From the NCBI GenBank assembly GCA_905250025.1, contig CAJNOJ010000399.1, positions 1 to 64,000 of the forward strand: DNA of 64,000 nucleotides, written 5' to 3'. The notes beneath the pieces are model-generated. The model saw only the letters and a program-made list of their open reading frames with translations, had not been told where the DNA came from and did not search any database. Made by a program: the position numbers and the translations under genes. The stretch is from Adineta ricciae. Taxonomy: Eukaryota > Rotifera > Eurotatoria > Adinetida > Adinetidae. Below are positions 61,289 through 64,000 of the stretch, in pieces (the stretch's first letter is position 1; every line of letters begins with the position of its first letter).

Positions 61289-62374
61289 TCATCCGGAAAC
61301 TGTTTCACATCGTCTAAAAGAAAAATAAGAATGTTCGCTTTTTGATAAGAGAAGTTTTTCTTCTTACGTGCACATCGCATTCGGTCGTTGATTTGCATTT
61401 GAACAATAGTTACTTGTTTGTCCCGGTAAACGTCGGCGACATGTACATTTTGGTTCATTACTACCAGGAATCATTGAACATGTTGATGAGATCAAACACT
61501 CCGGTGTACAACGCGGCTTGATACATTGACATAATGTCGCATCTAAAACCTACAGATACTTTGCAAATGAATTGAGAATAGAATTGAACCTTACTTTGCC
61601 TTCATGTTGACATTGATTTTCGGTCTTACCACATTTACATTCACATTTCGTATGATTCATTAATGTCCATGGACGATTGATTTCGTATTTATCAGTATCA
61701 TCCAAAGAAATCAATAGTAACTACATGAATAGAAAATAGAACATGTTGCGATATGCAATTTGACCTACTGGACTAAATGTAACTGGCTTTTCTTCGACAG
61801 CTACACAAGGAAATTGTGCTTCTTGACAGCAACCACCACAACGATGAACTTCAAGACATTGTGGATATGATATCATATTATTTCCCGATGAGCGATCAAC
61901 AGGCACCGGTTCGCAGATAACACGAGGTTCACAACCACCATTTCGTGGTTCGGTCAGTGATCGACCATCTGTAAAACCGAATTACTATTAGATAAATACA
62001 ATTCGATCAATCGACATACTTTTATTCAGACGTCGTGCAGTAGTGAATATCTCCTGTTGTTCCTTTTTCAATGCTTCCGGGGCCATCATCGCTAAAAAAA
62101 AACCAGAAACGATCAGGATTAATCAACAAAAATACTTGTATTCTTACACATTCGACCTGCTTTGCTTGAAGTTTTGAGAATAATCAACGCTTCTTGAATC
62201 GACTTTGCTCGTGATAATTGAGCACGAATTAAAGCTTTGTGATGTTCGTCCTAAAGAGAATTGTGATAAAACAAAGTCCGAACTTTTTCATGGCAATCTT
62301 CTCACTTCATTACAGTTAATATGATTAATCAAAAGTACCAGAAATACTATCGTCGAGAAGAACACTGCCTTCAT
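61289..62374 (-). CDS. PDGF/VEGF-family growth factor, copy 1
   Basis: Starts at ATG 62374 with a signal peptide (MKAVFFSTIVFLVLLINHIN, then CNE) and ends at TGA 61289-61291. After a helical propeptide-like segment (HHKALIRAQLSRAKSIQEAL) comes the cystine-knot core: GGCEPRVICEPVPVD, SYPQCLEVHRCGGCCQEAQF and CVAVEEKPVTFSPV. A Cys-rich tail (HTKCECKCGK..., CQCIKPRCTPECL, CTCRRRLPGQTSNYCSN) ends TRCETVSG. This is the PDGF/VEGF spacing, with RCGGCC intact. The Cys-rich tail resembles that of VEGF-C/D or insect Pvf factors. The product should be a secreted disulfide dimer acting on a receptor tyrosine kinase. Short introns (for example 62.3 and 62.1 kb) keep frame. Confidence 0.88.
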
Positions 62375-62611
62375 GCTGTTTGTTTTCTCCAATGAATCTA
62401 CTGACTCTTTTCGTCAGAATCTTTTTCTATGGGAAAATACTGTGCACCCACCATGTATTTATATCTAAATCGGTCTGTCTCCTAATGATAGATAAGACAT
62501 CTGTCATTTCTTGACTCATGATATTTCGCATATTTATTTATTATACATTATGTCATATCTAACAAATACACTGTCAAAAGATTCAAGATAGTTTTCATTT
62601 GGTGGTTATCT
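62375..62611. other. Spacer between tandem VEGF-like genes
   Basis: 237 nt between the stop of copy 2 and the start of copy 1. Promoter of copy 1 and 3' UTR of copy 2. Confidence 0.5.
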
Positions 62612-63731
62612 TCATGGATATTTCACACATTTTCTAGAAGAAAGAAAAGCGAAATTGATGAAATATCGAGGAAATATGATGAATCGATTTGTAATATACT
62701 GACTTGCAACGAGCATCAGGTTGATAACCCGAAGAACATGAATATGCGCCATTTTGACCTGGGATAGGTCGTTTGCAAACGCAGGATGGTTTTTCTTGTG
62801 TACTAAGCAATTGACAACGTTGCATAGCTTGACATTGAGGAAAACACGCTTGTTCTCGACAGCGACATAGTTCATGGTCCAAAACCTAAACGTTTCCATT
62901 GAATTTCAATGAAAGAGTCAGGAGAGAAACAGACTTGAGCACTACTTGGACAAGCATTCTCATCGAGTTTACATTTGCATGTGCATTCGGTGTGATTTTC
63001 GGTTTTGAATGGTTTCATTGCAGCGATAGGTGGACCGGAACCTTCGCCATGTTCGAATTTAATTATCTAAACAATCGAATTTCGTTCGGAATCAATCAGA
63101 AAGACGGTTTGCTTACCGGACTGAATGAAACATATTCAATTTTCGTTGGTTCACATGAAAATTGTGCTTCTTGACAACATCCAGAACATCGATGTACTTC
63201 CACGCAGTTCGGAAAAACAATTCCACCTGATATTGCCTCTTGAGAATAAACAGGAACACATGTAATACGTGGTAAACAACCACCGTTCACATATGGCACA
63301 ATTTTATCGTCTAAAAACTGAAAATCTTCACGAAAAAAATGTTCCTTCTCAATCTTTACCTTTCGCCAGTTCGAACCCAACCAGTTGTGTATCGATATTC
63401 TTCTCAAGTTTACGAATATCCGCTGTAAGAAAACGACAATTCAATAATCAAGTAAAACAGTTCCCTCTTCTCTACTTTGCATAGCTACTTGATGTTTATT
63501 GCTCATACTCGAATCCGCATAAATAGCAAGCGCCTGCTTCAATGTCCGAGCTTTTGATAATTGCGCTTTGAAATTTGCCAGGACGATCTATTCAAATTGA
63601 AGCACCTCACAAATCGATATTTGAACATTGTCAAGTTCTACCTGATCACGTGTACCGCTAATCGACCCATGACATGAACAAATACTCAGAACGATAAGTA
63701 TGATTTGACCGAGTATAACTCTCCGAAGCAT
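62612..63731 (-). CDS. PDGF/VEGF-family growth factor, copy 2
   Basis: Starts at ATG 63731 with a signal peptide (MLRRVILGQIILIVLSICSC, then HGS) and ends at TGA 62612-62614 (..DARCKKCVKYP). The layout matches copy 1: a helical N-terminal segment (ANFKAQLSKARTLKQALAIY), a cystine knot (GGCLPRITCVPVYSQ, FPNCVEVHRCSGCCQEAQFS, CEPTKIEYVSFSPV) and a Cys-rich tail (HTECTCKCKLDENACPSS, HELCRCREQACFPQCQAMQR, CVCKRPIPGQNGAYSCSSGY). The motif is RCSGCC, where copy 1 has RCGGCC. Copies share exon order and intron positions, so they arose by tandem duplication, but they have diverged widely outside the Cys pattern. Confidence 0.87.
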
Positions 63732-64000
63732 TTTCTCGATCAAAAACGATCTTCGTATGGTCGATAAAAAGATATTTATGAATATGTCGTCAATGCTCGA
63801 TTCTTTCTTTTTTCTTCTTCTTCTTGTTCTTCTGTAGGATATTAATCATCAATGATATCTGCTTTATAGATACAAAAATATCGCTCATTAAACAAAGTAC
63901 AAAGATGCAGAAATCAATTTAGCAGAAACATCAATTTGGAGATAAGCGAATAATGATAGGAAGACAATCTAATCATATGTTAGATATGACACACAAATAC
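63732..64000. other. Upstream flank of VEGF-like copy 2
   Basis: 269 nt to the window edge. A CTT-rich tract at about 63802-63832. No gene seen. Confidence 0.5.

Overview
This window is AT-rich eukaryotic nuclear DNA. It holds small genes with many short introns (mostly 47-65 nt, GT-AG), little intergenic space, and genes on both strands. Gene content is metazoan: protocadherin, odd-skipped zinc-finger factor, PDGF/VEGF-type growth factors, Kv beta subunit, CNOT1, USP2-like protease, neuropathy-target-esterase-type phospholipase. A very divergent intron-split histone H2A with long tails, remnants of F-box/LRR-type and B-box/coiled-coil-type genes, and a glycosyltransferase of fungal appearance all point to a bdelloid rotifer (Adineta/Rotaria-like). 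That assignment is inference from memory of those families; no search was run.

Layout. 1-3.1 kb: end of a repeat-built helical protein, divergent H2A, a two-transmembrane protein, AP-3 sigma. 3.7-7.2 kb: a five-repeat protocadherin (minus). 7.6-15.3 kb: an orphan coding-like segment, then PEX6, PSMC5 and mitochondrial AARS2, all minus and read in the order AARS2-PSMC5-PEX6 with a 33-nt gap between the first two. 16.2-25.5 kb: CNOT1 (minus), interrupted by one anomalously long low-complexity interval. 25.5-27.8 kb: the largest gene desert, lying between CNOT1 and the divergent odd-skipped gene. 27.8-34.4 kb: odd-skipped, an AIG1-type GTPase, and an LRR/F-box-like relic. 34.4-38 kb: RPL18A (minus) and the Kv beta subunit. 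38.5-46 kb: a dense plus-strand run of DNAJC21, ELOF1, a small basic protein, an MRH/ATG27-like membrane protein with an inverted dead copy beside it, a broken B-box gene, PEX11 and DCTN5. 46.2-51 kb: a beta-lactamase-fold esterase and a fungal-type glycosyltransferase. 51.3-51.6 kb: a complete hAT-type MITE with an 8-bp target duplication. 52.3-61 kb: USP2 and PNPLA6/7. 61.3-63.7 kb: two tandem PDGF/VEGF-like genes.

The most striking features are these. (1) The catalytic-Asp segment of the PNPLA6/7 patatin domain is present twice in tandem. Both copies are exactly 117 nt with matching splice phases, which predicts mutually exclusive exons. (2) Same-strand genes are packed so that AG splice acceptors sit directly against, or a few bases before, the start ATG of the downstream gene, which suggests spliced-leader trans-splicing and operon-like transcription. 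(3) The H2A has unusually long tails. (4) The hAT MITE has an internal copy of its own left end. (5) A head-to-head dead paralogue lies beside the MRH gene. Two peroxisome genes (PEX6, PEX11) lie in the window but in separate clusters.
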